Assembly (NCBI RefSeq): GCF_006148925.1
Contig: NZ_VAWB01000001.1
Coordinates: forward strand, 1,330,001-1,394,000
DNA length: 64,000 nt
Direction of reading: 5' to 3'
Source of the DNA: Hyunsoonleella aestuarii
GTDB lineage: Bacteria > Bacteroidota > Bacteroidia > Flavobacteriales > Flavobacteriaceae
Shown piece by piece: positions 39,054 to 47,508 of the stretch (position 1 is its first letter; each line of letters starts with the position of its first letter). Both the position numbers and the translations under genes were made by a program. The notes under the pieces were generated by a model, which saw only the letters and a program-made list of their open reading frames with translations, was not told the DNA's origin and ran no database searches.

Positions 39054-39087
39054 AAAAAAGGGAGCTAATTAGTTAGCTCCCTTTTTT
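39054..39087. terminator. Bidirectional terminator between convergent genes
   Basis: Perfect 15-base arms AAAAAAGGGAGCTAA and TTAGCTCCCTTTTTT around a four-base loop, T-runs on both strands. It overlaps the stop codon of the EEP gene. Confidence 0.92.
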
Positions 39088-40135
39088 ATTTCGCTTCTCT
39101 TATCACATAGGTGTAAACAGGAAAATGGTCACTAAAGCCATCGGTAAAGGCACTATTTGAAAAACTTCTAAATGGATATCCTTTATATTGCCCTTTTTTA
39201 TTAATCAAATAGTTTTTGTTAAAAATCCCCGCTTTGTAAAAACGAAATGATGAGTAATCTTTTTCAAGTAGAGGTTTCGTTATAAGTATTTGATCAAACA
39301 GACTCCAAGCATCGCGATATGCCGTGGTCCCTAAACCATCTTTAAAGAAGTTTTCATAAGGATTATAAATCCCTTTCAGTCCAACCTTTTTTCTGTTTTT
39401 TTGAGCTTTTAAAACATCCTTAACACTGTTATTGGTTGGGTCATCATTTAAGTCGCCCATAATAAAAACTTTAGCATAGGGGTCTATTACTTGTAACGAA
39501 TCAACTAAACGTTTACTAAGTTTAGCAGCAGCAACACGTTTAGGCCTACTACGAGCCTCGCCACCACTTCTTGAAGGCCAATGGTTGACTATTAAATGTA
39601 TTAAATCACCTTCAAGTTTTCCACTAACTAATAATTGGTCCCTGGTGTAAACACGTTTTCTAGATAAATCGTCATAAATTTTCAATTCATGACTACTCGT
39701 ATTAATTGGAGTGAACAATCGTTTTTGATAAAGTAAGGCGACGTCTATCCCACGAGCATCAGGTGAGTGATAGTGAATAATGCCATAGTCTTTAGAAATC
39801 AAAGAGGGATCATTTACTAGATCTTCAAGAACCTCTCTATTCTCTATTTCAGACACACCTATTATTGCAGGAGTATTGTTTGTAACATCACGACCTATAT
39901 CGGAAATAACTCTTGCCATGTTTTTAACCTTCTTTTTATAAATAATATCACGATCGGCTTTTAACTCCATCATTGGGCTTGCTTCGTCAAACTTTGTGGT
40001 GTCATTTATTGTGTCAAATAAATTTTCTAGGTTGTAGAAAGCTATGGTGTGAATTTTATATTTTTTTTCTTGGGCTTCTACCTTAATTAATAGGCATAAA
40101 AAGCAAAAAAGGAGTAGAGATTTAAATGTCTTCAT
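39086..40135 (-). CDS. Exported endonuclease/exonuclease/phosphatase (EEP) family protein, module 1
   Basis: A 349-residue EEP-superfamily hydrolase with a signal peptide ending near residue 21 (LIKVEAQ). The metal and active-site motifs are intact: TIAFYNLENLFD, GVSEIENREVL with the metal-binding Glu, RGIDVALLY, LIVNHWPSRSGG with the His, IMGDLNDDP and the closing SDHFPVY. Such enzymes cut phosphodiester or phosphomonoester bonds; the substrate could be nucleic acid, nucleotides or phospholipid. It is convergent to the small membrane protein and divergent from receptor 2. Its paralogue in module 2 has no signal peptide. Confidence 0.9.
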   Translation of the reverse strand: MKTFKSLLLFCFLCLLIKVEAQEKKYKIHTIAFYNLENLFDTINDTTKFDEASPMMELKADRDIIYKKKVKNMARVISDIGRDVTNNTPAIIGVSEIENREVLEDLVNDPSLISKDYGIIHYHSPDARGIDVALLYQKRLFTPINTSSHELKIYDDLSRKRVYTRDQLLVSGKLEGDLIHLIVNHWPSRSGGEARSRPKRVAAAKLSKRLVDSLQVIDPYAKVFIMGDLNDDPTNNSVKDVLKAQKNRKKVGLKGIYNPYENFFKDGLGTTAYRDAWSLFDQILITKPLLEKDYSSFRFYKAGIFNKNYLINKKGQYKGYPFRSFSNSAFTDGFSDHFPVYTYVIREAK

Positions 40136-40180
40136 TAAAAGAATATTAATTTATTGTTGTTTTGTGTACAAATCTTGAGC

Positions 40181-40216
40181 CAAAATTATGAATTAACTAG
40201 AAAAAATGTAAATTTG
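40181..40216. promoter_or_regulatory. Divergent -7 boxes between the EEP gene and TonB receptor 2
   Basis: On minus, TAATTTTG (40188 down to 40181) lies about 45 bases before the EEP start. On plus, TAAATTTG (40209-40216) lies before receptor 2. Both match TAnnTTTG. No well placed -33 TTG was found for either. Confidence 0.4.
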
Positions 40217-40260
40217 TTTCCCTTAAATACATGATGAAGGTATTAATTATAAATTCAAGT

Positions 40261-43065
40261 ATGAAGAAAAAATTACTTATTTTTTTATTCGGATTTTTTT
40301 CAATTTTCACAGCATTTTCACAACAAACACTTGTAAAAGGAAGTGTTAAAGAGTCTATTTCTTTAGAGCCTATCGCGGATGTTTTGGTGACTATTGAAGA
40401 AACAGATCAAACAACGCAAACAAATGCTTTTGGGGAGTTTGAATTTACATTAAATATTCCCTTAGGCGAACAAGTTTTAAGAATTTCTAAAATTGGGTAT
40501 GTAACCAGAAGATATCCAATTGTTGTAAATGAAAACCAAACCGTGAACATAACAGATATGATTCTTGAGGTGGACGATTCTTCAGCAGAAGAACTATTTA
40601 CCATCACACTGTCAGATGATCAATTAGACAATGATGAGAGTGGAGCCGATAATATATCCGGTTTGTTGGCATCTTCACTAGATGTGTTTCAACGAACAGC
40701 AGCTTTTGAGTTTAGTTCGTCATTCTTTAGAGTAAGAGGGTTAGATTCCGATAATGGCTCGGTACTTATTAATGGTATAGAAATGAATAAGTTGTTTAAC
40801 GGAAGACCACAGTGGAGTAATTGGGGAGGATTAAATGATGTAGTTCGAAACCAAGAATTAACCGTAGGTCTAACGCCTTCAAGTTATAATTTTGGTGGTA
40901 TTTTAGGCACAACGAACATTAATGTAAGAGCATCTCAAGCGAGACCAGGAGGAAGGATAACCTATTCTTCTTCAAATAGAAGCTACACGAATAGGCTGAT
41001 GGCTACTTATGCATCTGGGTTATTAAAAAATGGCTTTGCTTACACTTTCTCTGTTGCAAGACGATGGGGAAATGAAGGATTCCAAGATGCTACTTTATAC
41101 GATTCTAATTCCTTTTTTGCATCCGTTGAAAAGAAATTTAATGATAATCATAGTTTAAGTTTTACTTCTATTTATGCACCAAATAGACGAGGAAAGTCGT
41201 CACCAAATACACAAGAGATTTTCGATCTTAAGGATATTAGATATAATGAATACTGGGGATGGCAAGATGGGGAAAAACGTAATTCGCGTATAAAGGAAGT
41301 TGAAGAACCAATCGTAATGCTTAATCATTACTGGGATTTAAATAGTAAAACAACTTTAAATACTAATATTGGATATCAGTTTGGGAAAATTGGAAATAGC
41401 CGTTTAAATAATAACGGTACCGATTTAGTTAATGGTTTTCCAGAAGGAGGTGCCTTAAACCCAAGTCCTGCTTATTACCAAAAATTGCCGAGTTATGCGT
41501 TAAGAAATTTTCCAGATGATACTAGCATAGCATTTGGATTACAACAACAGTTTATAAATGACGGACAGATCGATTGGGATGCACTTTATCAAGCCAATAT
41601 CACGAATGCTCAGAACGGTGGAAATGCTATTTATGCATTATACGAGGATAGATCAGATGATAAGCAACTTACGGTTAATACCATATTCAATACCGAATTA
41701 AATGAAAATATTATTCTTAATGCTGCATTAAATTATAAGTCTTTAAAATCAGAAAATTTTGCTGAAATTATTGATTTGTTAGGGGCGACGACCTATTTAG
41801 ATGTGGATGCCTTCGCAACAGATATTGATGAAGCTCAAAACGACTTATTAAACCCTAACCGATTGGTTGGAGAAGGAGATAGATTCGCGTATAATTTTAA
41901 TTTATTTGCAGACATTATTAGCGGATATGCTCAGGCTCAGTTTAAATATAACAAGATAGATTTTTACTTATCTGGGAGCGTTACAAGTACACAATATCAA
42001 AGAGAAGGAATTTACCAAAATGGAGGTTTTCCAGATAATTCAGCTGGTAAAGGAGACAAACTTAGTTTTACTGGTATTGGAGCAAAAGGAGGCTTAACAT
42101 ATAAATTTTCGGGAAAGCATTTGTTTGATTTTAATGCGGGTTATATTACCCGTGCACCATCACTAAGAAACACCTATTCTAATTCTAGGGAGAATCATAA
42201 TGTAGTACCTAATATAACGGAAGAAAAAATAGCATCTGTAGATGCAAGTTATATTTTCCGTTCACCTATAGTTAAGGCTAAACTTACAGGATATTACACC
42301 AAAATTCAAGATGCCAGTGAAATATCTTTCTTTTTTGCAGATGGTATTGGTGGCGATAATACGGCTTTTGTTCAAGAAATATTGCAGGGAATTGATAAAA
42401 GACATATTGGTGGTGAATTAGGAATTGAAGCGCAAGTTACACCTACCATTAAATTAAAAGGTGTTGCTTCTGTTGGTCAATATACTTATGATAATAATCC
42501 AAACTTATTTCTAACAACTGAGGCCGATGATGAGTCAATTGCAGCAGGTTTTGTTGAAGGGTTTAAGGATTTTGGACAAGCTAACTTAAAAGATTATAAA
42601 TTGGCTGCTGGACCTCATAGGGCTTATTCGGTTGGTTTCGAATATCGTGATCCAGATTATTGGTGGGTTGGAGCAACAGCTAATTTTTTCACCAATACAT
42701 ATATTGATGTTAGCCCATTAACCAGATCGGAAAATTTCACCTCAGATTTTGATGGAAATACGTTCAATGATTACGATGAAGACCTTGCTAGGGAATTACT
42801 AAAGCAAGAGCGCTTTGATGATTACATGGTTGTTAATCTTATAGGAGGTAAATCTTGGAAATTAGGAGATAAATACATTAGCATATTTGCAAGTATTAAT
42901 AACCTTTTAGATGAAGTTTATAAAACTGGAGGATTCGAACAAGGCAGAAACGCTAATTTTAGACAATTGCGGGACGATAAAGCACTAGATACTCAAGTAT
43001 TTGGATCTAAATATTGGTATGGAAGGGGAACAACTTATTTTGTTAACGTAAACTTCAGATTTTAA
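40261..43065 (+). CDS. TonB-dependent receptor, module 2
   Basis: A 934-residue outer membrane receptor. The preferred start is the ATG of MKKKLLIFLFGFFSIFTAFS, which gives a clean signal peptide; an ATG 30 bases upstream adds ten residues. A CarboxypepD_reg-like domain (about 22-110; KGSVKESISLEPIADVLVTI, NAFGEFEFTL) precedes a plug (FFRVRGLDSDNGSVLINGIE, GGILGTTNINV) and a barrel ending YFVNVNFRF. It is paralogous to the module 1 receptor. The following DUF5689 lipoprotein is its likely partner. Substrate unknown. Confidence 0.92.
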   Translation: MKKKLLIFLFGFFSIFTAFSQQTLVKGSVKESISLEPIADVLVTIEETDQTTQTNAFGEFEFTLNIPLGEQVLRISKIGYVTRRYPIVVNENQTVNITDMILEVDDSSAEELFTITLSDDQLDNDESGADNISGLLASSLDVFQRTAAFEFSSSFFRVRGLDSDNGSVLINGIEMNKLFNGRPQWSNWGGLNDVVRNQELTVGLTPSSYNFGGILGTTNINVRASQARPGGRITYSSSNRSYTNRLMATYASGLLKNGFAYTFSVARRWGNEGFQDATLYDSNSFFASVEKKFNDNHSLSFTSIYAPNRRGKSSPNTQEIFDLKDIRYNEYWGWQDGEKRNSRIKEVEEPIVMLNHYWDLNSKTTLNTNIGYQFGKIGNSRLNNNGTDLVNGFPEGGALNPSPAYYQKLPSYALRNFPDDTSIAFGLQQQFINDGQIDWDALYQANITNAQNGGNAIYALYEDRSDDKQLTVNTIFNTELNENIILNAALNYKSLKSENFAEIIDLLGATTYLDVDAFATDIDEAQNDLLNPNRLVGEGDRFAYNFNLFADIISGYAQAQFKYNKIDFYLSGSVTSTQYQREGIYQNGGFPDNSAGKGDKLSFTGIGAKGGLTYKFSGKHLFDFNAGYITRAPSLRNTYSNSRENHNVVPNITEEKIASVDASYIFRSPIVKAKLTGYYTKIQDASEISFFFADGIGGDNTAFVQEILQGIDKRHIGGELGIEAQVTPTIKLKGVASVGQYTYDNNPNLFLTTEADDESIAAGFVEGFKDFGQANLKDYKLAAGPHRAYSVGFEYRDPDYWWVGATANFFTNTYIDVSPLTRSENFTSDFDGNTFNDYDEDLARELLKQERFDDYMVVNLIGGKSWKLGDKYISIFASINNLLDEVYKTGGFEQGRNANFRQLRDDKALDTQVFGSKYWYGRGTTYFVNVNFRF

Positions 43066-43125
43066 TAAAGACTAAGAAAACATATGAAATGCTTTGCATT
43101 TCCAAAATCAGAAAAAAACCTAATT

Positions 43126-44601
43126 ATGAATAAAGTGAATAAAATTATAACCTTATTAAGTGTATTTGCGTTTGTGTTCTCAATGGCATCTTGCGTTCAA
43201 GATGACGATTATGATACACCAAATTTAACTATTAATGAGCCAGAGATTGACCCTAATAGTAAAACAACGTTTAAGGCCGTTGTTCAACGTTATGTGTCTG
43301 CGGTTGATGCAAATGAAAATGGCGAACTAGATGATAATGAAAGAGGTGATGACATCGGTATTTTTGAAGCAGACGAGTCGGAATTAATCATAGAAGGTTA
43401 TGTAGTTTCAAGTGATAAAGGGGGAAACTTTTTTGAGGAGTTAATAATTCAAAATTATCCAGACGACAGCAATCCGTCTGAAAACCCACGGCTTGGTTTT
43501 AAAGTAGAACTTAATGTAAGCAGTTTATATAATACTTATGAGTTTGGTCGTAAAGTATATATAAAAATGAATGGTTTAGCAATTGGAGAATCTAATGGCG
43601 TTCTAGTTATAGGGAAACCAGATGGCACTCAAGTTGGTCAAATCCAAGCATTTGAATTTCAAGATTTCATTATGAGAAGTGCTGAGGTAGCGGAGATTAC
43701 TCCAAAGGTAACAGCGATTTCTGAATTAACTGAATTAGATGAAAACACATTTATTCAATTGGATGACGTTCAAATTAACAGAAACCAACTTGATAAGACT
43801 TTCGCAGGAGATGTAAGTGATGAATTTGATGGATTTAGAACCTTAGAAAGTTGCTCAGACAATAGTACGCTAACTTTGCAAACAAGTACTTTTGCCGATT
43901 TTAAATCTTTACCAGTGCCTCAATTAAGAGGTAGTATTAAAGGAATTTATAGTCGTGATTTTAGAGACGATTTTAGTGTGCTTCTAATTAACACAAGAGA
44001 AGATATAAGTTTTGAGAATGAAGAACGATGCGACCCAATTGAGTTAAGTTGTGGATTAGCGTCTGCCCAAGGGACAAACAATTTATTTGCTGATGATTTT
44101 GAATCGCAATCTACAGGATCTCTTATTTCTGGAAATGGGTGGACAAACTATATTGAATCCGGAACCGAAGGTTGGGAAGCGTATTCATCTGGTGGTACTA
44201 ATGCTTCTTTAGGAGTATCGGCAAGAGTAGGTTCTTTCCGTTCCGATGATGCTTCCACTATAGCGTGGTTAATTTCTCCTGCGATTAATTTAGATGCTCA
44301 AGACAACGAGACTTTAGTGTTTCAAACGTCGAATAGTTTCTCTGACGGTAGCGAAATGGAATTATTGTTTTCTAACGATTGGGATGGAACCGAAGAAGGA
44401 ATTTCTGCTGCAACATGGGGTATTTTAACAGACGGTTATATTACGCAAGACTCTGATTTTTTTGGTGCTTGGTTTGATTCTGGAATAGTCGACTTATCAT
44501 GTGCTTCTGGAACTATATATATCGCCTTTAAATATACTGGAAGTGGTGAGGCCGATTTTGATGGTACGTACGAGCTGGATGAGATAAGCATCGATTACTA
44601 A
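43126..44601 (+). CDS. DUF5689 / choice-of-anchor J lipoprotein, module 2
   Basis: A 491-residue predicted lipoprotein. The chosen ATG (MNKVNKIITLL) gives a signal peptide with lipobox SMASC, Cys22, followed by QDDDYD; an upstream ATG would add 14 residues without signal character. Residues about 45-310 match DUF5689, an OB-like domain (IIEGYVVSSDKGGNFFEELI). Near residues 61-72 it holds a textbook EF-hand loop, DANENGELDDNE. The C-terminal part (about 320-491) is a choice-of-anchor J-like beta-sandwich (NLFADDFESQSTGSLISGNG, WLISPAINLD). It lies about 60 bases after its receptor and probably helps bind the ligand at the surface. Confidence 0.85.
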   Translation: MNKVNKIITLLSVFAFVFSMASCVQDDDYDTPNLTINEPEIDPNSKTTFKAVVQRYVSAVDANENGELDDNERGDDIGIFEADESELIIEGYVVSSDKGGNFFEELIIQNYPDDSNPSENPRLGFKVELNVSSLYNTYEFGRKVYIKMNGLAIGESNGVLVIGKPDGTQVGQIQAFEFQDFIMRSAEVAEITPKVTAISELTELDENTFIQLDDVQINRNQLDKTFAGDVSDEFDGFRTLESCSDNSTLTLQTSTFADFKSLPVPQLRGSIKGIYSRDFRDDFSVLLINTREDISFENEERCDPIELSCGLASAQGTNNLFADDFESQSTGSLISGNGWTNYIESGTEGWEAYSSGGTNASLGVSARVGSFRSDDASTIAWLISPAINLDAQDNETLVFQTSNSFSDGSEMELLFSNDWDGTEEGISAATWGILTDGYITQDSDFFGAWFDSGIVDLSCASGTIYIAFKYTGSGEADFDGTYELDEISIDY

Positions 44602-44628
44602 TTGAAAAGTTAAATAAATTCAAATATT

Positions 44629-44653
44629 AAGCCTGCTAATTTAGCAGGCTTTT
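44629..44653 (+). terminator. Intrinsic terminator after the DUF5689 lipoprotein
   Basis: AAGCCTGCTAA and TTAGCAGGCTT are perfect 11-base arms with a minimal loop, followed by T-rich sequence. Confidence 0.8.
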
Positions 44654-44666
44654 ATATTTTTAGACC

Positions 44667-45044
44667 ATGACAGTTTTTGATGAACTTTTTTACACCATTT
44701 TCATTTTTTATAAAAACAGATATAAACAAAAAGCTAGCAGTATTGCTATTGTCTATATCACACTTTTACAAGCAACTTTGCTATTACTTTTAGGCGTATT
44801 TTTTACTGGATTTTTTAGACAAATGAATATGGTAGCCATGTCTGCTACCAAAGCTTGGTTTTTATTTGTGATGGTAATGGTTTTTATTTACTTTAAAAAT
44901 TGGATGCAATATACTGGTAAAAAGCGCATGATGATTAATGCGAAAATGATAAAAAAGAAATCCAAAAGGCATAATATACATATTCTTTGGTTATTACCTA
45001 TTGTAGTTTTAGGGTTAACCTATATTCTGTTTCAAGCTTCATAA
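44667..45044 (+). CDS. Small integral membrane protein, module 2
   Basis: A 125-residue protein with three hydrophobic segments (about 25-49, 60-76, 105-122) and a basic loop KKRMMINAKMIKKKSKRHN. No known motif was recognised. It takes the same place in module 2 as the four-helix protein in module 1, between a terminator and a convergent EEP gene, but the two membrane proteins do not look similar in sequence. Function unknown; that it is a real gene is supported by its position and composition. Confidence 0.65.
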   Translation: MTVFDELFYTIFIFYKNRYKQKASSIAIVYITLLQATLLLLLGVFFTGFFRQMNMVAMSATKAWFLFVMVMVFIYFKNWMQYTGKKRMMINAKMIKKKSKRHNIHILWLLPIVVLGLTYILFQAS

Positions 45045-45086
45045 ATAAAATGACAAAGCTATTTTCAGCGTCATTTAATGCTAAAA

Positions 45087-46055
45087 TCACTTCTTAAAAA
45101 TAGCATAAACAGGGAAGTGATCACTATATCCACCTTTATACTTTTTACCAACATAAGTTCTAAAGGGAGCGCCTTTAAAAGTGCCTTTAAATTGTTTTAA
45201 AAAGTCGACATCAAAAATGTTAGCCTTAAAGAATTCAAATTGTTTTTTTGAACTTTTAAAAAAGTTGGTTGATATTAAAACTTGGTCAAACAAAAACCAT
45301 TGTCTTCTATGTTTTACTGTGCCTCGTGTAAAGGATCGTAATGTTTCGAAAGGATTAAATAAATTATGGTCTTCTATCAATCGTTTTAAGCTTTCATTTT
45401 GAGGGTTGTCATTAAAATCGCCTAAAATCATGATTCTTGCGTTTTCATTATTTATAGTTAAAGAAGAAATAATTTCACTTACCTTCTCAGAAGCCGCTAT
45501 TCGTTTAAACTCTGTCTCCTTTACGCCTTCGCGTCTAGACGACCAATGATTTATTATAAAATATACTTTTTCACCATCTAAATTCCCGCCAACTAATAAA
45601 ATATCCCTTGTGTAATCTGGTATATCATTTTCATCGGTTAAAATAACCGAAAAAGTTTCAGTGTACAGAGGCTCAAAAACTTTTGTATCGTATAACAAGG
45701 CGACATCAATACCACGTTCATCTAAAGAGTCGAAATGAACGTAATCGTAATTACATGTTTCTAAATGTTTAGATTCGAGTAAATTTTTCAAAACTTTTGC
45801 ATTTTCAATTTCAGCTAAACCAACAATTGCTGGATGTTTACCTGTTTCTTGCCTACCAATATTGGAAATAGCAAAACCAATTTTACGCAATTTGTTTTTA
45901 TAACGTTTAGATGTCCATCGTTTAACAGATTCGGGCAAAAAATCACCATCATTAGTAAATTTACCATCTCTTAAATCGAATAAATTTTCAACATTATAAA
46001 ATGCCACTGTTTGCATGTTGTGTCGCTCAGGAATGTCATCAAAAGTTTCTGTCAT
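45087..46055 (-). CDS. EEP family protein without signal peptide, module 2
   Basis: A 322-residue EEP-superfamily hydrolase, clearly paralogous to the exported one in module 1 (TVAFYNVENLFD, GLAEIENAKVL, RGIDVALLY, IINHWSSRREG, ILGDFNDNP, WFLFDQVLI, SDHFPVYAIF). All active-site motifs are present. The N-terminus MTETFDDIPERHN has no signal peptide and a stop codon lies one codon upstream of the ATG, so it is predicted cytoplasmic. A TATTTTTG box lies five bases before the ATG. It may finish intracellularly what the exported enzyme begins (inference). Confidence 0.88.
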   Translation of the reverse strand: MTETFDDIPERHNMQTVAFYNVENLFDLRDGKFTNDGDFLPESVKRWTSKRYKNKLRKIGFAISNIGRQETGKHPAIVGLAEIENAKVLKNLLESKHLETCNYDYVHFDSLDERGIDVALLYDTKVFEPLYTETFSVILTDENDIPDYTRDILLVGGNLDGEKVYFIINHWSSRREGVKETEFKRIAASEKVSEIISSLTINNENARIMILGDFNDNPQNESLKRLIEDHNLFNPFETLRSFTRGTVKHRRQWFLFDQVLISTNFFKSSKKQFEFFKANIFDVDFLKQFKGTFKGAPFRTYVGKKYKGGYSDHFPVYAIFKK

Positions 46056-46059
46056 GACT

Positions 46060-46067
46060 CAAAAATA
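46060..46067 (-). promoter_or_regulatory. Putative -7 box for the module 2 EEP gene
   Basis: On the minus strand the bases read TATTTTTG, matching TAnnTTTG, with the ATG only five bases further on. It faces away from the hflX promoter about 40 bases off. Confidence 0.45.
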
Positions 46068-46105
46068 GGTTTAAAATAATGAAAAAGAAAATGCAATCAA
46101 TTGCG

Positions 46106-46113
46106 TAACTTTG
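46106..46113 (+). promoter_or_regulatory. Putative -7 box for hflX
   Basis: TAACTTTG followed by CGCC and the hflX ATG. It matches TAnnTTTG and implies a nearly leaderless mRNA. No -33 TTG at the standard distance. Confidence 0.5.
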
Positions 46114-46117
46114 CGCC

Positions 46118-47335
46118 ATGATTGAAAAGAAAGATGTAAGCCTTGAGAGAGCTGTTTTAATAGGTATTGTTACCAAAGACCAGGATGAGTCTAAGTTAAA
46201 GGAGTACCTAGATGAGTTAGAGTTTTTAACCTTTACTGCTGGTGGTTATGCTGTAAAACGTTTTACACAGAAAATGGACATGCCCAATCCTAAAACCTTT
46301 ATTGGTTCGGGTAAAATGGAAGATGTTAGGTCTTTTATTGAAGAAAATGATATTGGCACCGCAATTTTTGATGATGAGTTATCTGCTGCTCAAGAGCGTA
46401 ATATTAGTAAAATTCTTAACGTAAAAGTTCTAGATAGAACTAATTTAATACTCGATATTTTTGCACAGCGTGCACAAACCAGCTACGCACGAACACAGGT
46501 AGAATTGGCGCAATGCGAGTATTTGCTGCCTCGTTTAAGAGGTATGTGGACCCACCTTGAAAGACAAAAAGGAGGAATTGGAATGCGTGGACCTGGTGAA
46601 ACGGAAATAGAAACCGATAGACGTATTGTACGTGATAAAATAGCTTTGTTAAAAGATCGTATTAAGAAGATAGATAAGCAAATGGCTGTACAGCGTGGTA
46701 ACCGTGGACAAATGGTACGCGTCGCACTTGTTGGTTACACTAATGTAGGAAAGTCTACTTTAATGAACACCATCAGTAAAAGTGAAGTCTTTGCAGAGAA
46801 TAAATTGTTTGCAACTTTAGACACCACAGTGAGAAAGGTGGTTATTCAAAACCTGCCGTTTTTGTTAAGTGATACCGTTGGTTTTATTAGAAAGTTACCC
46901 ACGCAACTTGTAGATAGTTTTAAAAGCACCTTAGACGAAGTAAGAGAGGCTGATTTGTTGCTCCACGTCGTAGACATTTCACACCCAAATTTCGAAGAGC
47001 ACATCGATTCTGTAAATAAAATTTTAGGTGAAATAAAAAGCAGTGATAAACCAACTATTATGGTTTTTAATAAAATAGACGCCTATCAAGCAGAACCCTT
47101 AGATGAGGATGATTTAGAAACCGAGCGCACCGAAAAACATTACTCTTTAGAGGAATGGAAAAGCACTTGGATGAGTAAAGTAGGGAATAACGCTTTGTTT
47201 ATTTCTGCATTGAATAAGCAAAACCTTGAGGATTTTAAAAAACGGGTTTACGATGAGGTGCGGGAGATTCACATTACCCGTTTCCCGTATAACCATTTCC
47301 TATATCCAGATTATAATTACGAAGACATGGGGTAG
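46118..47335 (+). CDS. hflX: GTPase HflX
   Basis: HflX is a ribosome-binding GTPase that splits stalled or stress-arrested ribosomes. The 405-residue product has the N-terminal HflX domain (NPKTFIGSGKMEDVRSFIEE), a linker with the characteristic GGIGMRGPGETEIETDRR, and the G domain: G1 GYTNVGKST, G2/G3 region with DTVGFIRKLPTQLVDSFKST, and G4 NKID. The length and order are typical. It is divergent from the module 2 EEP gene and convergent with the DUF3078 gene. Secure. Confidence 0.98.
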   Translation: MIEKKDVSLERAVLIGIVTKDQDESKLKEYLDELEFLTFTAGGYAVKRFTQKMDMPNPKTFIGSGKMEDVRSFIEENDIGTAIFDDELSAAQERNISKILNVKVLDRTNLILDIFAQRAQTSYARTQVELAQCEYLLPRLRGMWTHLERQKGGIGMRGPGETEIETDRRIVRDKIALLKDRIKKIDKQMAVQRGNRGQMVRVALVGYTNVGKSTLMNTISKSEVFAENKLFATLDTTVRKVVIQNLPFLLSDTVGFIRKLPTQLVDSFKSTLDEVREADLLLHVVDISHPNFEEHIDSVNKILGEIKSSDKPTIMVFNKIDAYQAEPLDEDDLETERTEKHYSLEEWKSTWMSKVGNNALFISALNKQNLEDFKKRVYDEVREIHITRFPYNHFLYPDYNYEDMG

Positions 47336-47448
47336 TGTTATGGCGTTACCTTTATCCTGAATTTATTTCAATAACATGTCAGGCTATCCGTTAATAGTTT
47401 TGGCTCTATGTAAGCCTCGCCAAAAGCTACCACATCTATCCCTAACGC
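47336..47448. other. Intergenic element downstream of hflX, possibly a dispersed non-coding repeat
   Basis: No open frame of note was seen. The stretch contains GGCGTTACCTTTATCCTGAA at its left, CTATCCGTTAATAG in the middle and CATCTATCCCTAACGC at its right, with TTTTGGC (47398-47404) and GCCAAAA (47419-47425) able to pair. The reader's impression is that similar GTTACC...CTATCCGTT...CTATCCCTAACGC arrangements occur between genes in other Flavobacteriaceae; this was not searched. Confidence 0.35.
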
Positions 47449-47487
47449 AAAAAATGCGCTTCCTTTTTTCAAGGAAGCGCATTTTTT
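47449..47487. terminator. Bidirectional terminator between hflX and the DUF3078 gene
   Basis: Perfect 17-base arms (AAAAAATGCGCTTCCTT and its complement) around a five-base loop, with T-runs on both strands. Confidence 0.93.
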
Positions 47488-47508
47488 AATATTAGTTCTA
47501 ATTGATAT

